DNA from: Doris montereyensis | Taxonomy: Eukaryota; Mollusca; Gastropoda; Nudibranchia; Dorididae | Direction: 5' to 3' | DNA: 64,000 bases | Assembly (NCBI GenBank): GCA_037039925.1 | Contig: JAXRKP010001794.1 | Coordinates: 12,501-76,500, forward strand | Part shown: one piece after another, positions 26,101 through 40,140 of the stretch | Layout: each line of letters begins with the position of its first letter | Numbering within the stretch: position 1 is the stretch's first letter | Translations under genes and position numbers: made by a program | Notes under the pieces: model-generated | What the model saw: only the letters and a program-made list of their open reading frames with translations | Databases searched by the model: none | Told to the model about the DNA's origin: nothing

Positions 26101-29100
26101 TCTCAATGTGAAAAGAAAGAGTATCTCAACAAGAAAAGAAAGAGTATCTCAATGAGTAAAGAAAGAGTATCTCAATGTGAAATGAGAAAGAGTATCTCAA
26201 TGTAAGAAAAGAAAGAGTATCTCAATGTGAAAAGATAGAGTATCTCAATGAGAAAAGAGAATCTCAATGTAAAAAAGAGTATCTCAATGTGAAAAGAAAG
26301 AGTATCTCAATGTGAAAAGAAAGAGTATCTCAATGCGAAAAGAAAGAGTATCTCAATGAAAAGAAAGAAAAGAAAAGAAAGAGTATCTCAATGAAAAAAG
26401 AAAGAGTATATCTCAACAAGAAAAGAAAGAGTATCTCAACAAAAAAAGAAAGAGTATTTCAACAAGAAAACAAAAAGAGTATCACAACAAGAAAAGAAAG
26501 AGTATCTCAACAAGAAAAGAAAGAGTATCTCAATGAGAAAAGATAGAGTATCTCAACAAGAAAAGAAAGAGTATCTCAATGAGAAAACAAAGAGTATCTC
26601 AACGAGAAAAGAAAGAGTATCTCAACGTGAAAAGAAAGAGTATCTCAATGTGAAAAGAAAGAGTATCTCAACAAAAAAGAAAGAGTATCTCAACAAGAAA
26701 AAAAAAGTATCTGAACAAGAAAGAAAGAGTATCTCAACAAGAACAAAAAAGTATCTGAACAAGAAAAGAAAGAGTATCTCAATGAGAAAAGAAAGAGTAT
26801 CTCAATGTGAAAAGATAGAGTATCTCAACAAAAAAACAAAGAGGATCTCAATATGAAAAGAAAGAGTATCTCAATGTGAAAAGAAAGTGTATCTCAATGA
26901 GAAAAGAAAGAGTATCTCAATGAGAGAAGAAAAAGTATCTCAATGAGAAAAGAAAGAGTATCTCAATGTGAAAAGAAATAGTATCTCAATAAGAAAAGAA
27001 AGAGTATCTCAACAAGAAAAGAAAGAGTATCTCAAGGTGAAAGAAAAAAGTATCTGAACAAGAAAAGAAAGAGTATCTCAACAAGAAAAGAAAGAGTATC
27101 TCAACAAGAAAAGAAAGAGTATCTCAATGTGAAAAGAAAGAGGATCTCAATGTGAAAAGAAAAGTATCTCAATGAGAAAAGAAAGAGTCTGTCAATGTGA
27201 AAAGATAATCTCAATGAGAAAAGAAAGAGTATCTCAACAAGAAAAGAAAGAAAGAGTATCTCAACAAGAAAAAAAGGAGTAGAAAAAGAAAGAGTATCTC
27301 AATGTGTATCTCAATGAAAAGAAAGAGTATCTCAATGTGAAAAGATAGAGTATCTCAATGTGAAAAGAAAGAGTATCTCAATGAGAAAAGAAATCTCAAC
27401 AAGAAAAGAAAGAGACCTCAACAAGAAAAGAAAGTATCCAAGTATCTCAATGAGAAAAGAAAAAATAGAGTATCTCAAGAAAGTGAAAAGAAAGAGTATC
27501 TCCCAACAAGAAAAGAAAGAGTATCTCAACAAGAAAAGAAAGAGTATCTCAACAAGAAAAAGAAATAGGATCTCAACAAGAAAAGAAAGAGTATCTCAAT
27601 GTGAAAAGAAAGAGTATCTCAATAAGAAAAGAAAGAGTATCTCAATGAGAAAAGAAAGAGTGAAAGAAAGAGTATCTCAATGTGAAAAGAAAGAGTATCT
27701 CAATGTGGAAAGAAAGAGACAAGAAAAGAAAGAGTATCTCAACAAGAAAAGAAAGAGTATCTCAACAAGAAAAGAAAGAGTATTCAACACGAAAAGATAG
27801 ACTATTCCAAAAAGAAAACAAAGAGTATCTCAATGTGAAAAGAAAGACTATCTTAACGACAAAAAGAAAGAGTATCTCAATTCAAAGAAAAGAAAGAGTA
27901 TCTCAATGTGAAAAGAAAGAAAGGAAAGATTATCTCAACAAGAAAAAGAAAGAGTATCTCAAGAAAAGAAACAAGAAAAGAAAGAGTATCTCAACAAGAA
28001 AAAGAAAGAGTATCTCAACAAGAAAAGAAAGAGTATCTGTGAAAAAGAAAGAACAACAAAAAAGAAAGAGTATCTCAATGTGAAAAGAAAGAGTATCTCA
28101 ATGAAAAGAAAAGAAAGAGTATCTCAATGTGAAAAGAAAGAGTATCTCAATGTGAAAAGAAAGAGTATCTCAACAAGAAAAGAAAGAGTATCTCAATTAG
28201 AAAAGAAAGAATATCTCAACAATCTCAAAAGATAGAGTATCTCAATGAGAAAAGAAAGTCAATGTGAAAAGAAAGATTATCTCAATGAGAAAAGAAAAGT
28301 ATCTCAATGAGAAAAGATAGAAAAAAAGAGTATCTCAATGAGAAAAGATAGAGTATCTCATTGAAAAGAGAAAAGAAAGAGTATCTCAATGTGAAAAGAA
28401 AGAGTATCTCAATGTTGAAAAGAAAGAGTATCTCAATGAGAAAAGAAAGAGTATCTCAAGAAAGAGTATCTGAATGTGAAAAGAAAGAGTCTCACAACAA
28501 AAGAAAAGAAAGAGTATCTCAACAAGAAGAAAAGAAAGAGTATCTCAATGTGAAAAGAAAGAGTATCTCAACAAGAAAAAGAAAGAGTATCTCAATAAAA
28601 AAGAAAGAGTATCTCAACAAGAAAAGGAAGAATATCTCAAAAAGAAAAAAGAAGAGTATCTCAATGAGAAAAGAAAGAGTATCTCAATGAGAAAAGAAAG
28701 AGTATCTCAATGTGAAAAGAAAGAGTATCTCAATGTGAAAAGAAAGAGTATCTCAACAAGAAAAGAAAGAGTATCTCAACAAGAAAAGAAAAGTATCTGA
28801 ATCTCAATGAGAAAACAAAAGACAATGTGAAAAGAAAGATTATCTCAATGTGAAAAAAAAGATTGAAAAGAAAGAGTATCTCAATGAGAAAAGAGAGAGT
28901 ATCTCAACAAGAAAAGATAGAGTATCTCAACAAGAAAAGAAAGAGTATCTCAATGTGAAAAGAAAGAGTATCTCAATGCAAGAAAAGAAAGAGTATCTCA
29001 CAAGAAAAGAAAGAGTACAATGTGAAAAGAAAAGAAAGAGTATCTCAATGAGAAAAGAAAGAGTATCTCAATGTGAAAAGATGAGAGTATCTCAATGTTG

Positions 29101-31599
29101 AAAAAAAAGAGTATCTCAATGTGAAAAGAAAGAGTATCTCAACAAGAAAAGAAAGAGTATCTCTACAAGAAAAGAAAGAGTATCTCAATGAGAAAAGAAA
29201 GAGTATCTCAATGAAATATATATCAATGTGAAAAGAAAGACAAAAAAAAGAAAGAATCAACAAGAAAACAAAAAGAGTATCACAACAAGAAAAGAAAGAG
29301 TATCTCAACAAGAAAAGAAAGAGTATCTCAATGTGAAAAGAAAGAGTATCTCAACAAAAAATGAAAAGAAAGAGTATCTCAACAAGAAAAGAAAGAGTAT
29401 CTCAGTATCTGAACAAGAAAAGAAAGAGTATCTCAATGTGAAAAGAAAGACATCTCTTGAAAAGAAAGAGTATCTCAAATGAGAAAAGAAAGAGTATCTC
29501 AATGTGAAAAGAAAGAGTATCTTAATGACAGAAAAGAAAGAGTATCTCAATGTGAAAAGAAAGAGTATCTTAACAAGAAAAGAAAGAGTATCTCAACAAG
29601 AAAAGAAAGAGTATCTCAACAAGAAAAGAAAGAGTATCTCAACAAGAAAAGAAAGAGTATCTCAATGTGAAAAGAAAGAGTATCTCAACAAGAAAAGAAA
29701 GAGTATCTCAAACAAGAAAAGAAAGAGTATCTCAACAAGAAAAGAAAGAGTATCTCAATAAAGAAAGAGTAGAAAAGAAAGACTATCTCAAGAAAAGAAA
29801 TAACCCCAAGAAAAGAAAGAGTATCTCAAAAAGAAAAGAAAGAGTATCTCAACAAGAAGAGAAAGAGTATCATTCAACAAGAAAAGAAAAGAAAAGAAAG
29901 AGTATCTCAACAAGAAAAGAAAGAGTATCTCAACAAGAAAAAAGAAAGAGTATCTCAACAAGAAAAGAAAGAGTATCTCAACAAGAAAAAGAAAGAGTAT
30001 CTCAAGAAAAGAAATGTATCTCAACAAGAAAGGGAAAGAAAAGAAAGAGTATCTTAACAAGAAAAGATAGAGTATCTCAACAAGAAAAAAAGATTATCTT
30101 CAATGGGAAAAGAAAGAGTATCTCAATGAGAAAAGAAAGAGTATCTCAATGTGAAAAGAAAGAGTATCTCAATGTGAAAAGAATGAGTATCTCAACAAGA
30201 AAAGATAGAGTATCTCAATGAGAAAAAAGTAAGCAACAAAAAAGAGTATCTCAACAAGAAAAGAAAGAGTATCTCAACAAGAAAAAAAAAGAGTATCTCA
30301 ACAAGAAAAGAAAGAGTATCTCAATGTGAAAAGAAAAACAGTATCTCAATGAGTCAACAAGAAAAGAAAGAGTATCAACCAATGAAAAGATAGAGTATCT
30401 CAACAAGAAAAGAAAGAGTATCTCAATGTGAAAAGAAAAGAGTATCTCAACAAAAAAAGAAAGAGTATCTCAACAAGAAAAGAAAGAGTATCTCAACAAG
30501 AAAAGAAAGAGTATCTCAACAAGAAAAGAAAGAGTATCTCAATGTGAAAAGAAAGAGTATCTCAAATGAAAAGAAGTATCAACAAGAAAAGAAAGAGTAT
30601 CTCAATAAGAAAAGAAAGAGTATCTCAACAAGAAAAGAAAGAGTATCTCAATGTGAAAAGAAAGAGTATCTCAACGAGAAAAAGAAAGAGTATCTCAAAA
30701 TGTGAAAAATGTCAACAAGAAAAAGAAAGAGTATCTCAATGTGAAAAGAAAGAGTATCTCAATGTGAAAAGAAAGAGTATCTCAATGTGAAAAGAAAGAG
30801 TATCTCAATGAGAAAAGATAGAGTATCTCAACAAGAAAAGAAAGAGTATCTCAATGTGAAAAGAAAGAGTATCTCAATGTGAAAAGAAAGAGTATCTCAA
30901 TCAAGAAAAGAAAGAGTATCTCAACAAGAAAAGAAAGAGTATCTCAATGTGAAAAGAAAGAGTATCTCAATGAAAAAAGAAAGAGTATCTCAATGAGAAA
31001 AGAAAGAGTATCCTCAATGTGAAAAGAAAGAGTATCTCAACAAGAAAAGAAAGAGTATCTCAATGAGAAAAGAAAGAGTATCTCAATGTGAAAAGAAAGA
31101 GTATCTCAATGTGAAAAGAAAGAGTATCTCAATGTGAAAAGAAAGAGTATCTCAACAAGAAAAGAAAAAAAAGAGTATCTCAATGTGAAAAGATAGAGTA
31201 TCTCAACAAGAAAAGAAAGAGTATCTCAACAAGAAAAGAAAGAGTATCTCAACAAGAAAAGAAAGAGTATCTCAATGTGAAAAGAAATAGTATCTCAACA
31301 AGAAAAAAAGAGTATCTCAACAAGAAAAAGAAAGAGTATCTCAACGCAAGAAAAGAAAGAGTATCTCAATGTGAAAAGAAAGAGTATCTCAATCTCGAAG
31401 AAAAGAAAGAGTATCTCAACAAGAAAAGAAAAAGTATCTCAATGAGAAAAGAAAGAGTATCTCAATGAGAAAAGAAAGAGTATCTCAATGTGAAAAGAAA
31501 GAGTATCTCAATGTGAAAAGAAAGAGTATCTCAAGGAGAAAAGAAAGAGTATCTCAACAAGAAAAGAAAAAGTATCTCAACAAGAAAAGATAGAGTATC
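20179..31599. repeat. 23-bp satellite, increasingly regular monomeric array
   Basis: About 11 kb of 23-bp units, visibly cleaner than the array left of 19 kb: long stretches are perfect GAAAAGAAAGAG plus TATCTCAA with only the trinucleotide changing (for example 24100-24440, 25560-25800, 30780-31150). Residual irregularities remain around 20640-21260, 23880-24060, 27370-27500 and 29740-30060. No clear kilobase-scale order is seen by eye, although single variant units recur (AACAAAAAGAGTATCAC, CAATGAGTAAAG). No gene, RNA or mobile element is visible. Confidence 0.92.
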
Positions 31600-32999
31600 T
31601 CAATGAGAAAAGAAAGAGTATCTCAATGTGAATAGCAAGAGAGTATCTCAATGTGAAAAGATAGAGTATCTCAATCAGTAAAGAAAGAGTATGTCAATGT
31701 GAAAAGAAAGAGTATCTCAATGTGAAAAGAAAGAGTATCTCAAAGAGAAAAGACTGAATGTGAAAAGAAAGAGTATCTCAACAACAAAAGAAAAAGTATC
31801 TCAACAAGAAAAGATAGAGTATCTCAATGAGAAAAGAAAGAGTATGTCAATGTGAAAAGAAAGAGTATCTCAATGTGAAAAGAAAGAGTATCTCAACAAG
31901 AAAACAAAAGAGTATCTCAATGAGTAAAGAAAGAGTATCTCAATGTGAAAAGAAAGAGTATCTCAATGAGAAAACAAAGAGTATCTCAATGTGAAAAGAT
32001 AGAGTATCTCAATGAGAAAAGAAAGAGTATCTCAATGTGAAAAGAAAGAGTATCTCAATGTGAAAAGAAAGAGTATCTCAATGAGAAAAGAAAGAGTATC
32101 TCAACAAGAAAAGAAAGAGTATCTCAATGTGAAAAGAAAGAGTATCTCAACAAGAAAAGAAAGAGTATCTCAACAGGAAAAGAAAGAGTATGTCAATGTG
32201 AAAAGAAAAAGTATCTCAATGAGAAAAGAAAGAGTATCTCAATGTGAAAAGAAAGAGTATCTCAATGTGAAAAGAAAGAGTATCTCAATATGAAAAGAAA
32301 GAGTATCTCAATGAGAAAAAAGAGTATCTCAACAAGAAAAGAAAGAGTATCTCAACAAGAAAACAAAGAGAGTATCACAACAAGAAAAGAAAGAGTATCT
32401 CAATGAGTAAAGAAAGAGTATCTCAATGTGAAAAGATAGAGTATCTCAACGAGAAAAGAAAGAGTATCTCAATGTGAAAAGAAAGAGTATCTCAACAAGA
32501 AAAGAAAGAGTATCTCAACAAGAAAAGAAAGAGTATCTCAATGAGAAAAGAAAGAGTATCTGAACGAAAAAGAAAGAGTATCTCAACAAGAAAAGAAATA
32601 GTATCTCAATGTGAAAAGAAAAAGTATCTCAACAAGAAAAGAAAGAGTATCTCAACAAGACAGAAAAAAAAGTATCTGAACAAGAAAAGAAAAGAGTATC
32701 TCAACAAGAAAAGAAAGAGTATCTCAATGTGAAAAGAAAGAGTATCTCAACAAGAAAAGAAAGAGTATCTCAATGTGAAAAGAAAGATATCTCAATGTGA
32801 AAAGAAAGAGAATCTCAATGTGAAAAGATAGAGTATCTCAACAAGAAAAGAAAGAGTATCTCAATGTGAAAAAGAAAGAATATCTCAATGCGAAAAGATA
32901 GAGTATCTCAATGAGAAAAGAAAGCGTATCTGAACGAGAAAAGAAAGAGTATCTCAATGTGAAAAGAAAGAGTATCTCAACAAGAAAGGAAAGAGTATC

Positions 33000-33330
33000 T
33001 CAACAAGAAAAGATAGAGTATCTCAACAAGAAAAGATAGAGTATCACAACAAGAAAAGATAGAGTATCACAACAAGAAAAAGATAGAGTATCACAACAAG
33101 AAAAGATAGAGTATCTCAACAAGAAAAGAAAGAGTATCTCAACAAGAAAAGATAGAGTATCACAACAAGAAAAGAAAGAGTATCTCAACAAGAAAAGATA
33201 GAGTATCTCAACAAGAAAAAGAAAGAGTATCTCAACAAGAAAAGAAAGAGTATCTCAACAAGAAAAGATAGAGTATCTCAACAAGAAAAGACAGAGTATC
33301 TCAACAAGAAAAGAAAGAGTATCTCAACAA
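33000..33330. repeat. GATAG/ATCAC cluster, copy 1
   Basis: A run of about 14 units, nearly all with the CAA trinucleotide. Many carry GATAG in place of GAAAG and several carry TATCACAA in place of TATCTCAA (first at 33041). The same run, in the same order and ending in an ACAGAGTATC unit, is found 6,807 bp downstream. It is a local amplification that was later copied with its surroundings. Confidence 0.85.
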
Positions 33331-33699
33331 GAAAAGAAAGAGTATCTCAATGAGTAAAGAAAGAGTATCTCAATGTGAAAAAGATAGAGTATCTCAACGA
33401 GAAATGAAAGAGTATCTCAATATAAAAAGAAAGAGTATCTCAACAAGAAAAGAAAGAGTATTTCAACAAGAAAAGAAAGAGTATTTCAACAAAAAAAGAA
33501 AAAGTATCTCAACAAGAAAAAGAAAGAGTATCTCAAGAAGAAAAGAAAGAGTATCTCAATATGAAAAGAAATAATATCTCAACAAGAAAAGAAAGAGTAT
33601 CTCAATGAGAAAAGAAAGAGTATCTGAACAAGAAAGAAAGAGTATCTCAACAAGAAAAGAAAGAGTATCTCAACAAGAAAATAAAAAGTATCTCAATGT

Positions 33700-36600
33700 G
33701 AAAGGAAAGCGTATCTCAATGTGAAAGGAAAGAGTATCTCAATGTGAAAAGAAAGAGTATCTCAATGTGAAAAGAAACAGTATCTCAACGAGAAAAGAAA
33801 GAGTATCTCAACAACAAAAGAAAAAGTATCTCAACAAGAAAAGATAGAGTATCTCAATGAGAAAAGAAAGAGTATCTCAATGCGAAAAGATAGAGTATCT
33901 GAATGTGAAAAGAAAGAGTATCTCAACGAGAAAACAAAGAGTATCTTGAATGTGAAAAGAAAGAGTATCTCAACAGAAAAGAAAGAGTATCTCAATGAGT
34001 AAAGATAGAGTATCTCAATGTGAAAAGAAAGAGTATCTCAATGAGAAAACAAAGAGTATCTCAATGTGAAAAGATAGAGTATCTCAATGGGAAAAGAAAG
34101 AGTATCTCAATGTGAATAGAAAGAGTATCTCATTGTGAAAAGAAAGAGTATCTCAACAAGAAAAGAAAGAGTATCTCAATGTGAAAAGAAAAAGTATCTC
34201 AATGTGAAAAGATAGAGTATCTCAATGAGCAAAAAAAGAGTATCTCAATGTGAAAAGAAAGAGTATGTCAATGTGAAAAGAAAGAGTATCTCAATGTGAA
34301 AAGAAAGAGTATCTCAAGAAGAAAAGAAAGAGTATCTCAATGTGAAAAGAAAGAGTATCTCAATGTGAAAAGAAAGAGTATCTCAATGAAAAAGAAAGAG
34401 TATCTCAATGTGAACAGAAAGAGTATGTCAATGAGAAAAGAAAGAGTATCTCAACAACAAAAGAAAGAGTATCTCAACAAGAAAAGATAGAGTATCTCAA
34501 TGTGAAAAGAAAGAGGATCTCAATGTGAAAAGAAAGAGTATCTCAATGTGAAAAGGAAGAGTATCTCAATGTGAAAAGAAAGAGTGTCTCAATGTGAAAA
34601 GAAAGAGTATCTCAACACGAAAAGAAAGTGTATCTCAATGTGAAAAGAAAGAGTGTCTCAATGTGAAAAGAAAGAGTATCTCAACACGAAAAGAAAGTGT
34701 ATCTCAATGTGAAAAGAAAGAGCATTTCAATATGAAAAGAAAGACTATCTCAACAAAAAGAAAGAGTATCTCAATGTGGAAAGAAAGAGTATCTCAATGA
34801 GAAAAGAAAGAGTATCTCAACAAGAAAAGAAAGAGCATCTCAACAAGAAAACAAAAGAGTATCTCAACAAGAAACGAAAGAGTATCTCAATGAGTAAAGA
34901 AAGAGTATCTCAATTTGAAAAGATAGAGTATCTCAATGTGAAAAGAAAGAGTATCTTAACAAGAAAAGTTAGAGTATCTCAATGAGAAAAGAAAGAGTAT
35001 CTCAACAAAAAAGAAAGAGTATCTCAACAAGCAAAGAAAGAGTATCTCAACAAGAAAAGATAGAGTATCTCAACAAGAAAAGAAAGAGTATCTCAACAAG
35101 AAAAGAAAGAGTATCTCAACAAGAAAATAAAAAAGAGTATCTCAACAAGAAAAGAAAGAGTATCTCAATGAGTAAAGAAAGAGTATCTCAAAGTGAAAAG
35201 ATAGAGTATCTCAACGAGAAAAGAAAGAGTAATCACTATCAAAAAGAAAGAGTATCTCAACAAGAAAAGAAAGAGTATCTCAACAAGAAAAGAAAGAGTA
35301 TCTCAATGAGAAAAGAAAGAGTATCTGAACAAGAAAAGAAAAAGTATCTCAACAAGAAAAGAAACAGTATCTCAATGACAAAAAGAAAGAGTATATTAAC
35401 GAGAAAAGAAAGAGTATGTCAATGTGAAAAGAAATAGTATCTTAATGTGAAAAGAAAGACTATCTCAACAAGAAAAGAAAGAGTATCTCAAGAAGAAAAG
35501 AAAGAGTATCTCAATGTGAAAAGAAATAATATCTCAACAAGTAAAGAAATAGTATCTCAACAAGAAAAGAAAGAGTATCTCAATGAGAAAAGAAAGAATA
35601 TCTGAACATGAAAAGAAAGAGTATATCAATAAGAAAAGAAAGAGTATCTCAACAAGAACAGAAAAAATATCTCAATGTGAAAAGAAATAGTATCTCAATG
35701 TGAAAGGAAAGAGTATCTCAACAAAAAAGAAAGAGTATCTCAATGTGAAAATAAAGAGTATCTCAATGAATAGAAAGAGTATCTCAATGTGAAAAGATAG
35801 AGTATCTCAATGTGAAAGAAAGAGTATCTCAACGTGAAAAGAAAGAGTATCTGAATGTGAAAAGAAAGAGTATCTCAAAAGAGAAAAGAAAGAGTATCTC
35901 AACAGGGAAAAGAAAAGTATCTCAACAAGAAAAGATAGAGTATCTCAATGAGAAAAGAAAGAGTATGTCAATGTGAAAGAAAGAGTATCTCAATGTGAAA
36001 AGAAAGAGTATCTGATCAAGAAAAGAAAGAGTATCTCAATGAGTAAAGAAAAAGTATCTCAATGTGAAAAGAAAGAGTATCTCAATGAGAAAACAAAGAG
36101 TATCTCAATGTGAAAAGATAGAGTATCTCAATGGGAAAAGAAAGAGTATCTCAATGTGAAAAGAAAGAGTATCTCAATGTGAAAAGAAAGAGTATCTCAA
36201 TGCGAAAAGATAGAGTATCTCAATGTGAAAAGAAAGAGTATCTCAATGAGAAAACAAAGAGTATCTCAACAAGAAAAGAAAGAGTATCTCAATGTGCAAA
36301 GAAAGAGTATCTCAACAAGAAAAGAAAGAGTATCTCAACAGGAAACGAAAGAGTATGTCAATGTGAAAAGAAAAAGTATCTCAATGAGAAAAGAAAGAGT
36401 ATCTCAATGTGAAAAGAAAGAGTATCTCAATGTGAAAAGAAAGAGTATCTCAATCAGAAAAAGAGAGTATCTCAACAAGAAAAGAAAGAGTATCTCAACA
36501 AGAAAACAAAGAGAGTATCACAACAAGAAAAGAAAGAGTATCTCAATGAGTAAAGAAAGAGTATCTCAATGTGAAAAGAAAGAGTATCTCAACAAGAAAG

Positions 36601-37560
36601 GAAAGAGTATCTAACAAGAACAGAAAGAGTATCTCAACAAGAAAGAAAGAGTATCTCAATGTGAAAAGAAAGAGTATCTCAACAAGAAAGAAATAGTATC
36701 TTAACAAGAAACGAAGAGTATCTCAACAAGAAAAGAAAGAGTATCTCAATGTGAAAAGAAAGAGTATCTCAAAAAGAAAAGAAAGAGTATCTCAATGTGA
36801 AAAGAAAGAGTATCTCAAAGGAAAAAGAAAGAGTATCTCAATGTGAAAAGAAAGAGTATCTCAATGTGAAAAGAAAGAGTATCTCAAAGGAAAAGAAAAG
36901 AGTATCTCAATGAGAAAAGAAAGAGTATCTCAATGAGAAAAAGAAAGTATCTCAACAAGAAAAGAAAGAGTATATTTACAAGAAAAAAAAAAGGGTATCT
37001 CAACAAGAAAAGAAAGAGTACCTCAATGAATAAAGAAAGAGTATCTCAATGGGAAAAGATAGAGTATCTCAATGAATAAAACAAAAGAGTATCTCAAGGA
37101 ATAAAGAAAGAGTATCTCAATGAATAAAGAAAGAGTATCTCAATGAATAAAGTAAGAGTGTCTCAATGAATAAAGAAAGAGTATCTGAATGAATAAGGAA
37201 AGAGTATCTCAATGAATAAAGAAAGAGTATCTCAATGAGTAGAGTATCTCAATGTGAAAAGATAGAGTATCTCAGCGAGAAAAGAAAGAGTATCTCAACA
37301 AGAAAAGAAAGAGTATCTCAATTAGAAAAGAAAGAGTATCTGAACGAGAAAAGACAGAGTATCTCAATGGGAAAAGAACTAGTACCTCAATGTGAAAAGA
37401 AAGAGTATCTCAACAAAGAAAGAAAGAGTATCTCAATAAGAAAAAAAAAGTATCACAACAAGAAAAAGAAAGAGTATCTCAACAAGAAAAGAAAGAGTAT
37501 CTCAATATGAAAAGAAATAATATCTCAACAAGAAAAGAAAGAGTATCTCAATGAGAAAAG
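33700..37560. repeat. Higher-order unit Q, copy 1
   Basis: Anchors in order: AAGGAAAGCG 33702, CAACACGA 34613, AAACGAAAG 34872, AACAGAAAAAATATC 35657, TCTGATCAAG 36011, GGAAACGAAAG 36351, the AATAAAGTAAG unit 37146, GAACTAG 37376. It is collinear with copies 2, 3 and 4. It keeps two CAACACGA units (34613 and 34683), where the later copies have one or none. Confidence 0.8.
37060..37240. repeat. GAATAAAG cluster, copy 1
   Basis: Consecutive units in which the constant GAAAAGAAAGAG is replaced by GAATAAAGAAAGAG, one of them AATAAAGTAAGAGTGTC (37146). It closes higher-order unit Q. The unit is one base shorter than normal. Homologous clusters lie at 43.79, 47.88 and 51.17 kb. Confidence 0.88.
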
Positions 37561-39807
37561 AAAGAGTATCTCAACGAGAAAAGAAAGAGTATCTCAATGT
37601 GAAAAGAAAGAGTATCTCAATGTGAAAAGAAAGAGGATCTCAATGTGAAAAGAAAGAGTATCTAAATGTGAAAAAGAAAGAGTATCTCAATGTGAAAAGA
37701 TAGATTATCTCAATGAGAAAAGATAGAGTATCTCAATGTGAAAAGAAAGAGCATCTCAATGTGAAAAGATAGAGTATCTCAATGTGAAAAGATAGAGTAT
37801 CTCAATGTGAAAAGATAGAGCATCTCAATGTGAAAAGAAAAAGAGTATCTCAATGTGAAAAGATAGAGCATCTCAATGTGAAAAGATAAGTATCTCAATG
37901 TGAAAAGATAGAGCATCTCAATGTGAAAAGAAAGAGTAACTCAATGTGAAAAGATAGAGTATCTCAATGTGAAAAGATAGAGCATCTCAATGTGAAAAGA
38001 AAGAGCATCTCAATGTGAAAAGATAGAGTATCTCAACAAGAAAAGATAGAGTATCTCAACAAGAAAAGATAGAGTATCTCAAGAAGAAAGAAAAGTATCT
38101 CAATGTGAAAAGAAATAATATCTCAACAAGAAAAGAAATAGTATCTCAACAAGAAAAGAAAGAGTATCTCAATGAGAAAAGAAAGAGTATCTGAACATGA
38201 AAAGAAAAAGTATCTCAATAAGAAAAGAAAGAGTATCTCAACAAGAATAGAAAAAATATCTCAATGTGAAAAGAAAGCGCATCTCAATGTGAAAGGAAAG
38301 AGTATCTCAATGTGAAAAGAAAGAGTATCTCAATGTGAAAATAAAGAGTATCTCAAGGAGAAAAGAAAGAGTATCTCAACAACAAAAGAAAAAGTATCTC
38401 AACAAGAAAAGATAGAGTATCTCAATGAGAAAAAAGAAAGAGTATGTCAATGTGAATAGCAAGAGTATCTCAATGTGAAAAGATAGAGTATCTCAATCGG
38501 TAAAGGAAGAGTATGTCAACGTGAAAACAAAGAGTATCTGAATGTGAAAAAGAAAGAGTATCTCAAAGAGAAAAGACAGAGTATCTCAACAACAAAAGAA
38601 AAAAGTATCTCAACAAGAAAAGTTAGAGTATCTCAATGAGAAAAGAAAGAGTATGTCAATGTGAAAAGAAAGAGTATCTCAATGTGAAAAGAAAGAGTAT
38701 CTGAACCAGAAAACAAAAGTATCTCAATGAGTAAAGAAAGAATATCTCAATGTGAAAAGAAAGAGTATCTCAATGAGAAAACAAAGAGTATCTCAATGTG
38801 AAAAAGATAGAGTATCTCAATGGGAAAAGAAAGTGTATCTCAATGTGAAAAGAAAGAGTATCTCAATGTGAAAAGAAAGAGTATCTCAATGAGAAAAGAA
38901 AGAGTATCTCAACAAGAAAGAAAGAGTATCTCAATGTGAAAAGAAAAAGTATCTCAACAAGAAAAGAAAGAGTATCTCAACAGGAAACGAAAGAGTATGT
39001 CAATGTGAAAAGAAAAAGTATCTCAATGAGAAAAAGAAAGAGTATCTCAATGTGGAAAAGAAAGAGTATCTCAATGTGAAAAGAAAGAGTATCTCAATAT
39101 GAAAAGAAAGAGTATCTCAATGAGAAAAGAGAGTATCTCAACAAGAAAAGAAAGAGTATCTCAACAAGAAAACAAAGAGAGTATCACAACAAGAAAAAGA
39201 AAGAGTATCTCAATGAGTAAAGAAAGAGTATCTCAATGTGAAAAGATAGAGTATCTCAACGAGAAAGAAAGAGTATCTCAATGTGAAAAGAAAGAGTATC
39301 TCAACAAGAAAAGAAAGAGTATCTCAACAAGAAAAGAAAGAGTATCTCAATGAGAAAAGAAAGAGTATCTGAACGAGAAAAGAAAGAGTATCTCAATGTG
39401 AAAAGAAATAGTATCTCAATGTGAAAAGAAAAACTATCTCAACAAGAAAAGAAAGAGTATCTCAACAAGAAAGAAAAAAGTATCTGAACAAGAAAAGAAA
39501 GGGTATCTCAACAAGAATAGAAAGAGTATCTCAATGTGAAAAGAAAGAGTATCTCAACAAGAATAGAAAGAGTATCTCAATGTGGAAAAGAAAGATCATC
39601 TCAATGTGAAAAGAAAGAGAATCTCAATGTGAAAAGATAGAGTATCTCAATGTGAAAGAAAGAGTATCTCAATGTGAAAAGAAAGAATATCTCAATGTGA
39701 AAAGATAGAGTATCTGAATGAGAAAAGAAAGAGTATCTCAACGAGAAAAGAAAGAGTATCTCAATGTGAAAAGAAAGAGTATCTCAACAAGAAAGGAAAG
39801 AGTATCT
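37561..39807. repeat. Spacer between Q copies 1 and 2, with partial Q
   Basis: The first part, 37690-38075, is a short run of TGT units carrying GATAGAGCATC and GATAGAGTATC. From about 38.2 kb the sequence follows the middle of unit Q (AATAGAAAAAATATC 38246, CTGAACCAG 38702, GGAAACGAAAG 38983). Its later part matches 31.6-33.0 kb at an offset of about 6,808 bp (for example ACAAAGAGAGTATCAC at 32363 and 39172). It is therefore a partial Q-like copy leading into the second GATAG/ATCAC cluster. Confidence 0.75.
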
Positions 39808-40140
39808 CAACAAGAAAAGATAGAGTATCTCAACAAGAAAAGATAGAGTATCACAACAAGAAAAGATAGAGTATCACAACAAGAAAAGATAGAGTATCAC
39901 AACAAGAAAAGATAGAGTATCTCAACAAGAAAAGAAAGAGTATCTCAGCAAGAAAAGATAGGAGTATCTCAACAAGAAAAAGAAAGAGTATCTCAACAAG
40001 AAAAGATAGAGTATCTCAACAAGAAAAAGAAAGAGTATCTCAACAAGAAAAGAAAGAGTATCTCAACAAGAAAAGATAGAGTATCTCAACAAGAAAAGAC
40101 AGAGTATCTCAACAAGAAAAGAAAGAGTATCTCAACAAGA
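39808..40140. repeat. GATAG/ATCAC cluster, copy 2
   Basis: Same composition and order as 33000-33330: CAA units with GATAG, three or more TATCACAA units (first at 39848), then the ACAGAGTATC unit at 40099. Small differences are one CAG trinucleotide (39955) and A-run lengths. It confirms the 6.8-kb duplication. Confidence 0.85.

Noticed and set aside
29667..30221. Longest open frame in the 23-bp array (184 codons)
   Set aside because: It is a run of CAA-slot units that happens to avoid in-phase TGTGA and GATAG, and it shows only the rotating 23-residue pattern.
33000..33330. GATA-containing units as transcription factor sites
   Set aside because: GATAG is a common single-base variant of GAAAG across the whole array. 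Nothing links it to a promoter or gene.
37060..37240. AATAAA hexamers as polyadenylation signals
   Set aside because: They come from a one-base variant of the satellite unit and recur every 22-23 bp, with no gene upstream.
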